NCBI RefSeq assembly: GCF_000374285.1
Contig: NZ_KB893933.1
Location: 90,409 to 154,408, forward strand
Direction: 5' to 3'
DNA length: 64,000 nucleotides
Origin: Actinobacillus capsulatus DSM 19761
Lineage (GTDB): Bacteria; Pseudomonadota; Gammaproteobacteria; Enterobacterales; Pasteurellaceae
Under the pieces are notes generated by a model. That model was not told the origin of the DNA. It saw only the letters and a program-made list of their open reading frames with translations, and ran no database searches. Made by a program: the position numbers and the translations under genes. Below, piece by piece: positions 38,845 to 48,062 of the stretch; position 1 is the stretch's first letter; each line of letters starts with the position of its first letter.

Positions 38845-39837
38845 TTAGCTTACACGAGCTAAATAAGCTTGGCGTGAATGCTCATCAAAGATTTCTCGAT
38901 GTTCATTTAACACAAAACCACCGAGTGCTTGTGCGAGATTCTCTGTCGTCTTGAGTAATAATTTGAGGTTCACTGCATCATTACCTTCTGACGGCAAGTG
39001 CATAAACAATACTAAACCTACGGTTGAGAACTGCTCAATTTTAGCTAAATCAAACACGCCCGGTTGCATCATATTCGCCACGCTGAAAATTACCGGTGAT
39101 GCGCTGTTGCCCATATGCTGATGACGGTGGAAAATTTGGTATTCACCATATTGGAAACCTAACGCTTCAAGGCTTTGCACCACATAATCACCACGGAACT
39201 GCTGCCCTTCCGATGCAACAACATAAAGGGTAATCATATTATTTTCTGCAACTGCCGGCTCTTGCGTTTGTTCTGCTTCAGCCTGAACTGAATTCTTCGC
39301 TAATTCAACACGTACCGATGCATCAGAATAAATATCTACTTCACCCAATGCGGCTTGACGCTCTAATTCTTCAACAGACTGTTCTAATACTGAAGTTGCT
39401 TCAGCAATCGGTGATTGAGGTGCTTGGGTAAATGCTGGCTCAACTGAATGTTGATAAGCCACTTGCTGCTTCACTACAGGCTGAATAGGTGCTGTACCAT
39501 AAATCGGTACGGCTGGTTCGTTTTGATATACGCTCGCTTCTTGCCCCGGTAAATTAATTTTAATTTCGCGTAATGTGCTTTCGACTTCTTGCTGTATTTG
39601 CACCGGATTCTCTGCTTCTTCAATATGAGAAGTTGATGCAGGCGCATTATATTGTTGCGGGTTAAGCGATGCTGGCATATCCGACACAACATTATTAATC
39701 GGTGTTGCCGGCGGGCGAGTTGAAAACGTATTGGAAAAAATACGTGATTTCTCACGACGTCCAGACCAAATACTGAAACCGATTAACACGGCAATTAATA
39801 AGCCGGCGAGAATAAAGAAAAGAATATGAAGCTCCAT
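38845..39837 (-). CDS. zipA: Cell division protein ZipA
   Basis: ZipA anchors the FtsZ ring to the inner membrane. The 330-residue protein has an N-terminal membrane helix (about residues 3-22), a charged stretch, a long low-complexity linker rich in Pro, Gln and Glu (about 40-195), and the globular C-terminal FtsZ-binding domain (about 200-325, ITLYVVASEGQQFRGDYVVQSL). The linker would vary between strains. Confidence 0.94.
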   Translation of the reverse strand: MELHILFFILAGLLIAVLIGFSIWSGRREKSRIFSNTFSTRPPATPINNVVSDMPASLNPQQYNAPASTSHIEEAENPVQIQQEVESTLREIKINLPGQEASVYQNEPAVPIYGTAPIQPVVKQQVAYQHSVEPAFTQAPQSPIAEATSVLEQSVEELERQAALGEVDIYSDASVRVELAKNSVQAEAEQTQEPAVAENNMITLYVVASEGQQFRGDYVVQSLEALGFQYGEYQIFHRHQHMGNSASPVIFSVANMMQPGVFDLAKIEQFSTVGLVLFMHLPSEGNDAVNLKLLLKTTENLAQALGGFVLNEHREIFDEHSRQAYLARVS

Positions 39838-39957
39838 CTGGGGTCCTCTTTCACTTAAGATAATCTACAAAATTTAAATTTCACTATTTGCGAAAATAAT
39901 GTGCGTAGCTTAACATATTTCTTTCCAGATTTTGAACAAATTAAGGATCGAATCTAT

Positions 39958-40839
39958 ATGTCATCTGCATTTAACGAACCGCAAAGCGATTTAGGCTTAG
40001 GGTTTCATTACTTTATTTATGGCTGGAGGCTTATGCTGCAGCGCAAACTCCTGCCATTTGTATTAATTCCCATTGCGATTAATAGCGCATTGATGATTGC
40101 ACTGCTATGGTTTTTTATTGGCAATATTGTAGGTTGGGCGGATTGGATCGTCAGCTTTATGCCGTCATGGTTGGATTGGTTAACCATTATTTTAGTACCG
40201 CTTGCCGTGCTGTCTTTAATTATGCTGTTTTACTTTACCTTTACTACCATTACCAATTTTATTGCCGCCCCGTTTAATGCGTTGCTAGCGGAAAAAGTTG
40301 AACTACAATTGACTGGTGAACAGCTTAATAATATGACGATGATGGAAATGCTAAAAGACGTACCGCGTATGCTAAAACGTGAATGGCAAAAGATGATGTA
40401 TAGCATCCCTCGTTTCATTGCGTTGTTTTTATTAAGTTTTGTACCGGTTATCGGACAAACTGCGGTGCCTGTATTAACTTTTATTTTCGGCACTTGGTTA
40501 TTAGCAATTCAATATTGTGACTACCCGTTTGATAACCATAAAATCAGTTTTAAACGTATGCGTAACGCTCTTGGGCAACGCAAAATTTTAAATTTCACCT
40601 TTGGCACATTTGTAAGTATTTTTACCGCTTTACCTTTTGTGAATTTAGTTGTGATGCCTGTTGCCGTATGCGGTGCAACTGCAATGTGGGTAGAAGAATA
40701 CCGTAACTTTATGTTAGGGAAAACCGGTGATTTTGACAGTGCGGACTACACCACAAAACCAAGCAGAGAACTCAGTACAGAAACACATTCTGGCGTAGTA
40801 AATCCTGACGTACGTAGTGGTGATATTACGCCCCACTAA
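39958..40839 (+). CDS. cysZ: CysZ sulfate permease-like protein
   Basis: CysZ imports sulfate for cysteine synthesis. The protein has the GFHYFIYGWRLMLQRKL start and about four long membrane segments, with the TITNFIAAPFNALLAEKVE motif of the family. The frame opens at a GTG (39901) but the ATG at 39958 aligns best with E. coli and gives 293 residues with AAGGAT upstream. The hydrophilic C-terminal tail is longer than usual. It is divergent from zipA, as in E. coli. Confidence 0.88.
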   Translation: MSSAFNEPQSDLGLGFHYFIYGWRLMLQRKLLPFVLIPIAINSALMIALLWFFIGNIVGWADWIVSFMPSWLDWLTIILVPLAVLSLIMLFYFTFTTITNFIAAPFNALLAEKVELQLTGEQLNNMTMMEMLKDVPRMLKREWQKMMYSIPRFIALFLLSFVPVIGQTAVPVLTFIFGTWLLAIQYCDYPFDNHKISFKRMRNALGQRKILNFTFGTFVSIFTALPFVNLVVMPVAVCGATAMWVEEYRNFMLGKTGDFDSADYTTKPSRELSTETHSGVVNPDVRSGDITPH

Positions 40840-40871
40840 GCGGTCTGATTTCTGCTGTTTTTTGCAAAAAG

Positions 40872-40896
40872 AAGCCTCTCATTCGAGAGGCTTTTT
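40872..40896. terminator. Terminator between cysZ and convergent lipoprotein gene
   Basis: AAGCCTCTC-ATTC-GAGAGGCTT with A5 before and T5 after is bidirectional. Confidence 0.88.
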
Positions 40897-40898
40897 AG

Positions 40899-41228
40899 TT
40901 ATTTAGTTTTAGTGCTTTTCACCTTTTTAACTGCTTTTTTAGCTTCCGATTTTGCCATCGTAGCGTTTTCTTTTACCGTTTCTTGCACTTGTTGCACAGC
41001 CTGTTCCTGCTGCGCTGCCGGTCTTTCAAATCCTTTTTCTTTCATACAAGCATCAAATTTAATCTGATCTTTGCTTTCACCGACAGACTCTTGGCAAGCT
41101 TTTAGCGCTTCTTCTACTTTTGAAAGCGAATTTGTTTCCGCCACTTGAGAGACTTGAGACGGCTCATTTGGTGATGAACATGCTGCTAATAATACCGCCA
41201 AAGTAGAAATACCGAGTAATTTTTTCAT
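40899..41228 (-). CDS. Small lipoprotein with Lys-rich C-terminus
   Basis: The 109-residue protein has a lipoprotein signal (MKKLLGISTLAVLLAAC, Cys17). The mature part has two cysteines (KACQESVG and FDACMKEKGF) separated by 16 residues, forming a probable disulfide in a short helical pair. The last 35 residues are rich in Lys, Ala and Glu and probably helical. I recognise no named family. It lies between cysZ and gnd with its own terminators on both sides. Confidence 0.75.
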   Translation of the reverse strand: MKKLLGISTLAVLLAACSSPNEPSQVSQVAETNSLSKVEEALKACQESVGESKDQIKFDACMKEKGFERPAAQQEQAVQQVQETVKENATMAKSEAKKAVKKVKSTKTK

Positions 41229-41251
41229 AGTGAAATCCTAATTTGAGTTGA

Positions 41252-41286
41252 AAAAAAGCGGGTAATTCATTTATTACCCGCTTTTT
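41252..41286 (-). terminator. Terminator of gnd
   Basis: GCGGGTAAT-TCATTT-ATTACCCGC, with A6 on the left and T5 on the right, lies 34 bases after the gnd stop on the minus strand. Confidence 0.88.
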
Positions 41287-41320
41287 AGAAGCTTCTCTAA
41301 GCAATTAGTTCAGAGATATC

Positions 41321-42775
41321 TTACACATCATAAGTGGTTGAGGCGGTGTTACCGCCACGACCAGTCCAGTTGGTGTGGAAAAACTCGCCACGTGGTTTGT
41401 CGGTGCGTTCATAAGTGTGCGCACCAAAGTAGTCACGCTGCGCTTGCAGTAAGTTTGCTGGTACACGTTCTGAAGTGTAGCCGTCTAAGAAGGTGATCGC
41501 AGACGCCATACACGGCATTGGGATTCCCACTTCGATCGATTTCGCCACCACTTTACGCCAGTCTGCCATCGCATTTTCTAAAATACCTTTGAAATAATCG
41601 TCCGAGCCTAAGAATACTAAGTCCGGATTTGCTTCATACGCATCACGAATGTTGCCTAAGAAACGGCTACGAATGATACAACCTTCACGCCATAACAGCG
41701 CGGTCGCACCGTAGTTGATGTCCCAACCGAAGTTTTCTGACGCCTCACGAATCAACATAAAGCCCTGTGCGTAAGAAATGATTTTTGAGGCAAGTAACGC
41801 TTTGCGAACTGCTTCAATCCACACTTTTTTATCACCTTCAACCGGCGTGATGGTTTTGTTGAATAATTTCGAAGCTGCCACACGTTGATCTTTAAATGAA
41901 GATACGCAACGAGCAAATACCGATTCAGTGATTAAGGTTAATGGAATACCGAAATCTAACGCATTGATACCGGTCCATTTACCTGTACCTTTTTGGCCTG
42001 CGGTGTCTAAGATTTTCTCAACTAACGGTGTGCCGTCTTCGTCTTTATAGCCTAAGATATCTGTGGTGATGTCGATTAAGTAGCTGTCTAATTCAGTTTT
42101 TTTCCACTCTTGGAAAATCGCTTGCATTTCATCGTAGCTTAAACCTAAACCGTCTTTTAAGAATTGGTAAGCTTCACAAATTAACTGCATATCACCGTAT
42201 TCGATACCGTTGTGAACCATTTTCACAAAGTGACCAGAACCTTCTTTACCTACCCAGTCACAGCAAGGCTCGCCTTTATCGGTTTTCGCTGAAATCGCTT
42301 GTAAAATCGGTTTAACGTGTTCCCACGCTTCAATGTTACCGCCCGGCATAATTGAAGGCCCGTGACGCGCACCTTCTTCACCACCTGAAACGCCAGTACC
42401 GATAAAACGAATACCTTTCGCAGCTAAATCTTTAACACGACGGTTTGAATCAGGGTAATTTGAGTTACCACCATCAATAATGATGTCGCCTTCTTCTAAA
42501 TGTGGAAGAAGCGCTTCAATAAATTGATCCACCACTTCACCAGCACGCACCATTAACATCACTTTACGTGGTTTTTCTAATTTCGCCGCTAAGTCTTCTA
42601 ACGAATAAGCACCGATAATATTCGTACCTTTCGCCGCACCTGCTAAGAACTCATCCACTTTTGAAGTGGTACGGTTATACGCCACCACTTTAAAGCCGTT
42701 GTCGTTCATATTTAAAATTAAGTTTTGACCCATTACCGCTAAACCGATAACGCCAATATCGCCTTTTACTGACAT
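41321..42775 (-). CDS. gnd: 6-Phosphogluconate dehydrogenase
   Basis: Gnd oxidatively decarboxylates 6-phosphogluconate to ribulose-5-phosphate with NADP. It shows GVIGLAVMGQNLILNM near the start, the substrate region GTGVSGGEEGARHGPSIMPGG, and the KMVHNGIEYGDMQ motif with catalytic Lys-His-Asn. The frame starts 44 codons earlier (42907), but ATG 42775 follows AGGAGA and gives a normal 484 residues. It is not clustered with pgl and zwf, which lie 3 kb away. Confidence 0.96.
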   Translation of the reverse strand: MSVKGDIGVIGLAVMGQNLILNMNDNGFKVVAYNRTTSKVDEFLAGAAKGTNIIGAYSLEDLAAKLEKPRKVMLMVRAGEVVDQFIEALLPHLEEGDIIIDGGNSNYPDSNRRVKDLAAKGIRFIGTGVSGGEEGARHGPSIMPGGNIEAWEHVKPILQAISAKTDKGEPCCDWVGKEGSGHFVKMVHNGIEYGDMQLICEAYQFLKDGLGLSYDEMQAIFQEWKKTELDSYLIDITTDILGYKDEDGTPLVEKILDTAGQKGTGKWTGINALDFGIPLTLITESVFARCVSSFKDQRVAASKLFNKTITPVEGDKKVWIEAVRKALLASKIISYAQGFMLIREASENFGWDINYGATALLWREGCIIRSRFLGNIRDAYEANPDLVFLGSDDYFKGILENAMADWRKVVAKSIEVGIPMPCMASAITFLDGYTSERVPANLLQAQRDYFGAHTYERTDKPRGEFFHTNWTGRGGNTASTTYDV

Positions 42776-42803
42776 TGTTTTCTCCTGTTGGTTTTGATTC
42801 GTT

Positions 42804-42849
42804 ACAAGCGGTCGAATTTGTAAAATTTTTTGCAAAATTGACCGCTTGT
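42804..42849. repeat. Inverted pair of full-length uptake signals
   Basis: ACAAGCGGTC (42804-42813) and GACCGCTTGT (42840-42849) are both perfect ten-base cores, with AATTTG...CAAAATT extended arms. They lie upstream of gnd, in its leader or promoter region. Confidence 0.85.
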
Positions 42850-42920
42850 TGCTCCCCACACTAACTACGTATGGAGTGATAAATTTGTATGGTTGCCCTA
42901 CAACCAACTTAATCTTTCAT

Positions 42921-42983
42921 TTGCCACAGCGTGGCAATAAGCGTGGCAATACTATGTATAACCTAGTACGTAAGTGCTAGGTT
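42921..42983. repeat. Hairpins and tandem direct repeat after the orphan gene
   Basis: TTGCCAC-AGC-GTGGCAA (42921-42937) forms a seven-bp hairpin, AGCGTGGCAATA is tandemly repeated (42928-42939, 42940-42951), and AACCTAGTAC-GTAA-GTGCTAGGTT (42960-42983) forms a second hairpin with a GNRA loop. The latter lies nine bases past the orphan gene stop and may be its terminator. Confidence 0.6.
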
Positions 42984-42992
42984 GTCACTTCA

Positions 42993-43445
42993 CTAATTAT
43001 ATTTAAGACAGAAATTCTCTATAGCTTTTCTAGTGTCTATCTTAAAAAGGTTTGCTGTTATAAATAACATCATGCTATATTTCTTTCTGGCTTTTAGAGA
43101 TAAATATAAATCGACCTCACTATTATATCTATAAGAGTACTTTAAATACTTTTTCTTTCTAAGCTTTAATATTTCATTCAATTCAAACAATGTTATATTT
43201 TCTCGAAGAGCAAATTTAGTGAGTAAATACCCTTCACCAAAGTTAAAGCCTTTAAAGAATGAGATAGATTTTAATAATAAACATTGATATATCTTATCTT
43301 TACTTTTCACATCATCTAAATGACTAACCAAATAATCCCATTGCTCATCATCATTCTTATTAGATGTCAATTTAGTCCCTTTATATCCCCAATAACCTGC
43401 ATAGACAGCAATTAATATACCTAAAAAGGAAAATATGTCGCTCAT
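42993..43445 (-). CDS. Hypothetical single-pass membrane protein
   Basis: This 150-residue protein is not recognised. It begins with one membrane segment (MSDIFSFLGILIAVYAGYWGYKG), followed by a basic cytoplasmic part rich in Lys, Leu, Tyr and Phe with a KLRKKKYLKYSYRY stretch. The coding region is noticeably more AT-rich than its neighbours gnd and the racemase gene, and is framed by hairpins and short repeats, which suggests acquired DNA. An in-frame GTG one codon earlier (43448) is possible. The ribosome site is weak, so expression is uncertain. Confidence 0.55.
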   Translation of the reverse strand: MSDIFSFLGILIAVYAGYWGYKGTKLTSNKNDDEQWDYLVSHLDDVKSKDKIYQCLLLKSISFFKGFNFGEGYLLTKFALRENITLFELNEILKLRKKKYLKYSYRYNSEVDLYLSLKARKKYSMMLFITANLFKIDTRKAIENFCLKYN

Positions 43446-43470
43446 CACAATATCTAAAATTTTAATATTA

Positions 43471-44160
43471 TCAATTTAATACAAACCCTACAGCCATTTC
43501 ACTATGCAATTCCGCTGTATCAAAAAACGGTAGCGCTGAATCCGATTGATTGATTAATAAACCGATTTCCGTACAACCTAAAATAACGCCTTGAGCACCG
43601 AGAGCGGTTAGCTTTTCAATTGTTTTAAGATAAAATGCTTTCGACTGTGGTAAAAATTGCCCTATGTATAGTTCTTCAAAAATAATGCGGTGAATTCCTT
43701 GTTGCGTTTGCTCATCAGGGACTAACGGCGTGATGCCACGCTGTCGTAACCCATCCACATAAAAATTATCGCTCATCGTAAAAGCAGTGCCTAGTAAAGC
43801 AACAGTGGTTAAACCTTTCGCTTTTACACTGTCTGCAAGCGCATCCAAAATATGTAAAAACGGTACAGAAATTGCTTCGACAATCGGAGAAGCCACTTTG
43901 TGCATAGTGTTTGTAGCAAGTAAAATACCTTCCGCTCCTGCTTGTTCAAGTAATTTAGCTTGTTGCGCAAGAATTTCGCCAGCTTTGTGCCAATCACCAC
44001 TTTTCTGGCATTGGACAATTTCGGCAAAATCGACACTAGACATCAGGATCTTAGCACTGGCATTACCGCCTAGTGCCTGATTGACTGCTCGATTGATATT
44101 CAAATAATAAGAAGCCGTACTTTCCGGACTCATTCCACCTAGAATGCCAAGTGTTTTCAT
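43471..44160 (-). CDS. Amino-acid racemase of the aspartate/glutamate family (YgeA-like)
   Basis: This 229-residue enzyme has MKTLGILGGMSPESTASYY and two active-site segments: LATNTMHK with Thr83 and GCTEIG with Cys196. A Thr/Cys pair instead of two cysteines is known from the broad-specificity racemase YgeA of E. coli, which has Thr83 and Cys197. It could make D-amino acids for the envelope or for signalling. It is followed by the orphan gene and preceded by an MFS transporter gene on the same strand. Confidence 0.85.
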   Translation of the reverse strand: MKTLGILGGMSPESTASYYLNINRAVNQALGGNASAKILMSSVDFAEIVQCQKSGDWHKAGEILAQQAKLLEQAGAEGILLATNTMHKVASPIVEAISVPFLHILDALADSVKAKGLTTVALLGTAFTMSDNFYVDGLRQRGITPLVPDEQTQQGIHRIIFEELYIGQFLPQSKAFYLKTIEKLTALGAQGVILGCTEIGLLINQSDSALPFFDTAELHSEMAVGFVLN

Positions 44161-44179
44161 ACTTTCTCCTTACGCAATC

Positions 44180-44213
44180 GGTCGAATTTGCAGAAAAGTT
44201 TGCAAATTCGACC
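44180..44213. repeat. Decayed inverted uptake-signal pair
   Basis: GGTCGAATTTGCA (44180-44192) and TGCAAATTCGACC (44201-44213) pair perfectly, but the outer uptake-signal cores are altered (ATCGGTC and GACCTACTT). Pairing has outlived the uptake core, as expected if the hairpin itself has a function. Confidence 0.6.
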
Positions 44214-44229
44214 TACTTGGAAATGCCTA

Positions 44230-44251
44230 AAGGTGGGAGTATTCCCACCTT
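44230..44251 (-). terminator. Terminator of the MFS transporter gene
   Basis: AAGGTGGG-AGTATT-CCCACCTT lies 12 bases past the stop of the minus-strand transporter gene; only a short U-rich tail follows. Confidence 0.6.
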
Positions 44252-44262
44252 AAATAATGAGT

Positions 44263-45588
44263 TTATACATTCGACTTCTTGAATGCTAGCGCCAAAGTTG
44301 ATAGTAACATTACACCTGCTACGGCAATGTATAAATCTCGTTTTGCCAAACCGCCATCGAGCAACATTCCCGCGACTGTCGGAGCAAGAATCGAGCCTGC
44401 ACGCCCTGCACCAATCGCCCAGCCCACACCGGTATTACGGATATCCGCATCATAAGTTGCCGGATTGATGGTGTACAAACCACTGATACAACCGTTCACT
44501 AACGCACCGACAACAACTCCCATTGCCATCGCAACACCGAGCGCTGAAGACGAAAGAATAAACACCACTATCGCAATTGCTGATAACACGGTAAATAGCA
44601 TTAATACCGTTCTTGCCTGCCAACGGCTGGCAATTAAACCGTAGATTAATGAACCACCAGCACCACCAATCGAAATTGCCATTCCCACGTTGATACTATC
44701 TTCTACCGTCATTCCTGCTTCTTTGAGCAATGCAGGGGTCCACGAACTAATAAAGTAGAAACTGAACATAATGGCAAAGAATGAAAGCCATAATAGTAAT
44801 GTCGAGCGGCGATATTTATCGTTAAACAGTTGTGAAATCGGTAGTTTGGTTTTTACCGCTTCTACTTTTGCCAGTAAATCCCATTCACCATTAAACCCAA
44901 AGCCGATTTTGGTAGCAATTTGATTTAAACGCGCTTTCGCATTTGCCGGTTGCTTGGTGGTTAAAAAGTCGATCGACTCCGGTAACCAAATAAATAATAC
45001 CACCCACACTACCGCAGTCATTGCAGCGCCGGCAAAATAAACCGCATGCCAACTATAAGCCGCTTGTAATTCTTTTGCCATCATACCGCCGATCATCGCA
45101 CCAATACCGAAACCCGCCGCATAAACACTAATGGCAAAACTACGCCATTTCTTTGAAGAATATTCGCTAGTAATCACATTGGTGCCGACTAAAATACCGC
45201 CAACCCCTAAACCGGTGATCACACGTGAAAAACCAAGTACAAATGGCGTGGTCGCTAAACCTGAAATCAACAAGCCAATCGCCGATAATGCCACTGAAAG
45301 TAACAATAACGGACGGCGACCGAATTTATCCGCAAGTGGCGCAAGGAAAAGCGAACCAATCGTCATACCGGCTAAACCGGCGCTGACTAACACACCAAAT
45401 TCGGTTTTAGATAAACCGAACTCTTTAGAAATATTCGTCGCTGTAAACGCAATCGCTAATACATCAAAGCCGTCTAAAAAGTTCATCACGGCCGCCATGA
45501 TTACGATTGCCCATTGATATACGCCCATTGGGCTGTTATCAATCGCATGCCTTAAATTATTTGTATGTTGCTGCGTTTGAATCGTCAT
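44263..45588 (-). CDS. MFS transporter, aromatic acid:H+ symporter type
   Basis: The 441-residue major-facilitator protein has 12 hydrophobic segments. The motif DGFDVLAIAFTA in segment 1 and the loop 2-3 motif LADKFGRRPLLLLSV match the AAHS family (PcaK, BenK, MhpT). These carry aromatic or related acids, but the substrate here is unknown; no aromatic degradation genes are in view. It precedes the racemase gene on the same strand, separated by about 100 bp with a hairpin. Confidence 0.82.
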   Translation of the reverse strand: MTIQTQQHTNNLRHAIDNSPMGVYQWAIVIMAAVMNFLDGFDVLAIAFTATNISKEFGLSKTEFGVLVSAGLAGMTIGSLFLAPLADKFGRRPLLLLSVALSAIGLLISGLATTPFVLGFSRVITGLGVGGILVGTNVITSEYSSKKWRSFAISVYAAGFGIGAMIGGMMAKELQAAYSWHAVYFAGAAMTAVVWVVLFIWLPESIDFLTTKQPANAKARLNQIATKIGFGFNGEWDLLAKVEAVKTKLPISQLFNDKYRRSTLLLWLSFFAIMFSFYFISSWTPALLKEAGMTVEDSINVGMAISIGGAGGSLIYGLIASRWQARTVLMLFTVLSAIAIVVFILSSSALGVAMAMGVVVGALVNGCISGLYTINPATYDADIRNTGVGWAIGAGRAGSILAPTVAGMLLDGGLAKRDLYIAVAGVMLLSTLALAFKKSNV

Positions 45589-45720
45589 AGGAATTCCTTA
45601 TTAAAGATTTTCATTTAATTGGAATCCTAAATGAAACAATCACAAAGAACAATGCAAATATGCAATACCAGCATTGAAAAATATTAAGCTTTATTATGAA
45701 TTTCATTCATAATCCATAAG

Positions 45721-46419
45721 CTATAATAATTTTGCCGCCTCTTGGTCTAAATACCACTCGGTCACACCTTTTTTCGCTTTAATACGAGCCGCCGGATACG
45801 GTAATTTTTCCGCTTCTGTTTCACGGATTTCCTTTAAAACTTCCGCTTTTGCTGCACCTGTGACTAAGTAAGTAATACGTTTTGCTTGCTCAAGCAATTT
45901 AGCGGTTTTTGAAATACGAATTTGACCGCTTTCAGGATGTTTAGCAATCACCGCCACATTCGGGTCATTAAAATCGGTTTGATGAGGGAAAAGTGAAGCG
46001 GTATGGCCGTCATTTCCCATGCCGAGAATGATCCAATCAAAAGCTAAATCGGGCACACAAGCGGTCAATTCTTGTGAAAATCTTGCAAGTTCTTGTTCTA
46101 CCGGTTCTTCGCCACGAATACGGTGGATATTTTGTTGAGGAATCTGAATATGATCGAAGAGTAACTTTTGTACTTCACCATAATTACTTTCAGGGTCAGT
46201 TGGTAGTACCATGCGATCATCACCCCACCAAAAATGCAGATTTTGCCATTGAATTGCCGTATTAAATGGCGCTTGCGCTAATGTTTTAAACAATAATTTC
46301 GGGGTTGAACCACCGGATAATGAAATATGTACAGGGCGGTTTAATTGGCTGTATAACACAAATTCTTGTGCAATTTTTTCCACCGCTTGTTGGGCGGATG
46401 AGAAAGTGATGTAGTTCAT
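45721..46419 (-). CDS. pgl: 6-Phosphogluconolactonase
   Basis: Pgl hydrolyses 6-phosphogluconolactone to 6-phosphogluconate. The 232-residue DevB-type protein has SLSGGSTPKLLFKTLA (substrate phosphate binding), FWWGDDRMV and ILGMGNDGHTASLFP. The ATG at 46419 is chosen because AAGGA lies eight bases before it; an ATG two codons upstream is too close to the ribosome site. It lies after zwf, with a strong hairpin between them. Confidence 0.93.
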   Translation of the reverse strand: MNYITFSSAQQAVEKIAQEFVLYSQLNRPVHISLSGGSTPKLLFKTLAQAPFNTAIQWQNLHFWWGDDRMVLPTDPESNYGEVQKLLFDHIQIPQQNIHRIRGEEPVEQELARFSQELTACVPDLAFDWIILGMGNDGHTASLFPHQTDFNDPNVAVIAKHPESGQIRISKTAKLLEQAKRITYLVTGAAKAEVLKEIRETEAEKLPYPAARIKAKKGVTEWYLDQEAAKLL

Positions 46420-46444
46420 TAACATTTCCTTTTAATTCATACTT

Positions 46445-46491
46445 AAATCTCCCCCTTCCCCTCTTTAGTAAAGAGGGGAAGGGGGAGATTT
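46445..46491. repeat. Perfect 22-bp inverted repeat in the zwf-pgl gap
   Basis: Arms at 46445-46466 and 46470-46491 are exact reverse complements with a three-base loop. The stem is pyrimidine/purine-segregated, with a CCCCC and a CCCC block on the plus strand. There is no long T run on the zwf side. It is much longer than the terminators elsewhere in the window. Confidence 0.9.
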
Positions 46492-46502
46492 GTTAGCTAA
46501 AT

Positions 46503-47990
46503 TTATACTTTTTTCTTCATCATACCTGACGGTTTACGCCACACCTTACCGTGTTTCGCAATAAGTTTATCCGCTTCGGTCGGCCCCCAAGTACCCGCTT
46601 CGTACTCATAAATTCTGCCTCTTTCCGCTTTATAATCTAAAATCGGCTGCACAAATTTCCAACAAGCGTGTACCGCATCAGTACGGGCGAATAAAGTTGC
46701 ATCGCCTTTTAACGCATCTAATAATAAACGTTCATAAGCTGTTAATAAGCTTGATGCCGAACTTAAATCAGAATAACGGAAGTCCATTGAGACTTCTTTC
46801 GCATCAAAACCTGCGCCTGGTTTTTTCAAGCCGAAACGCATTGAAATACCTTCATCCGGCTGTACGCGAATAATCAGTTTATTCTCCGGTGCATTTTGGC
46901 TAAATACCGGGTGCGGAGTCGTTTTAAAGTGAATCACTATTTCCGTGACACGCACCGGCAAACGTTTGCCTGTTCGCACATAAAAAGGAACGCCTGCCCA
47001 ACGCCAGTTATCAATCTCGCATTTAAGCGCCATATAAGTTTCGGTATTTGAATCAGCCGGTACGCCTTTTTCTTCTAAGTAGCCGGCAACCATTTGATCA
47101 TCCACTTCACCTTTCACGTACTGACCCAACACTACGTTATTTTTCACATCTTCAGCAGTTAACGGATGTAAACAATGTAATACTTTCGCCACTTCATCAC
47201 GCATTGAGTCGGCATTAATAATTGCAGGAGGCTCCATGGCAACCATAGCTAACACTTGCAATAGGTGGTTTTGGAACATATCACGCATAGCCCCCGAACC
47301 GTCATAATAACCGCCACGCTCTTCTACGCCGATCGCTTCCGCTCCGGTAATTTCTACGTAATCAATAAAGTTACGGTTCCATAAAGGCTCAAATAAACCG
47401 TTTGAAAAACGTAATACAAGTAAATTTTGTACCGTTTCTTTACCTAAATAATGGTCAATACGATAGATTTGATGCTCTTCAAAATAATGATGGATTTTTT
47501 CATCTAATTCTTTGGCAGTTTTAATGTCATAACCGAACGGTTTTTCCACAATGATACGTTTCCAACCGAACTCTTCAGTGGTCAAGCCGTGAGCGGCTAA
47601 ACATTCAGGAATAACGCCGTATAAACTTGGCGGTGTAGAAAGGTAATAAAGCGTGTTACCGCAACTACCGTATTTATCATGTAGATCATCTAAACGAGGC
47701 AATAACTTCGCATAATCTACCGCATCAGAAGTATTTATCGCTTGATAATAAAGGTGGGAGCAGAAATCTTCTAATGATTGTCCTTCTGCTTTTTCAAACT
47801 TGATTAACGCATCACGCATTTTACTACGGAAAGAATCATCCGTAAGCTCGGAACGAGCCACACCTAATACAGAGAAACGTTCCCCGAGTCGACCAATTTT
47901 AAATAAGTTATAGAGTGCAGGAATTAATTTACGGAAGGTTAAATCGCCTGATGCGCCAAAAATAACAATACAACTATTTTCGATATTCAT
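46503..47990 (-). CDS. zwf: Glucose-6-phosphate dehydrogenase
   Basis: Zwf makes 6-phosphogluconolactone and NADPH from glucose-6-phosphate. The NADP-binding [20 protein letters not shown] begins near residue 8, and the active-site [19 protein letters not shown] carries the catalytic His. The ATG at 47990 gives 495 residues starting [12 protein letters not shown]; the frame is open ten codons further (48020), but that start has no ribosome site. zwf, pgl and gnd form the full oxidative pentose phosphate branch. Confidence 0.96.
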   Translation of the reverse strand: MNIENSCIVIFGASGDLTFRKLIPALYNLFKIGRLGERFSVLGVARSELTDDSFRSKMRDALIKFEKAEGQSLEDFCSHLYYQAINTSDAVDYAKLLPRLDDLHDKYGSCGNTLYYLSTPPSLYGVIPECLAAHGLTTEEFGWKRIIVEKPFGYDIKTAKELDEKIHHYFEEHQIYRIDHYLGKETVQNLLVLRFSNGLFEPLWNRNFIDYVEITGAEAIGVEERGGYYDGSGAMRDMFQNHLLQVLAMVAMEPPAIINADSMRDEVAKVLHCLHPLTAEDVKNNVVLGQYVKGEVDDQMVAGYLEEKGVPADSNTETYMALKCEIDNWRWAGVPFYVRTGKRLPVRVTEIVIHFKTTPHPVFSQNAPENKLIIRVQPDEGISMRFGLKKPGAGFDAKEVSMDFRYSDLSSASSLLTAYERLLLDALKGDATLFARTDAVHACWKFVQPILDYKAERGRIYEYEAGTWGPTEADKLIAKHGKVWRKPSGMMKKKV

Positions 47991-48062
47991 TTTTATATTA
48001 TTCCCGAGTTCGTGAGTCATTTAACTAATATGTAACATTTTTACTGATGTTGCAAATAGCTA

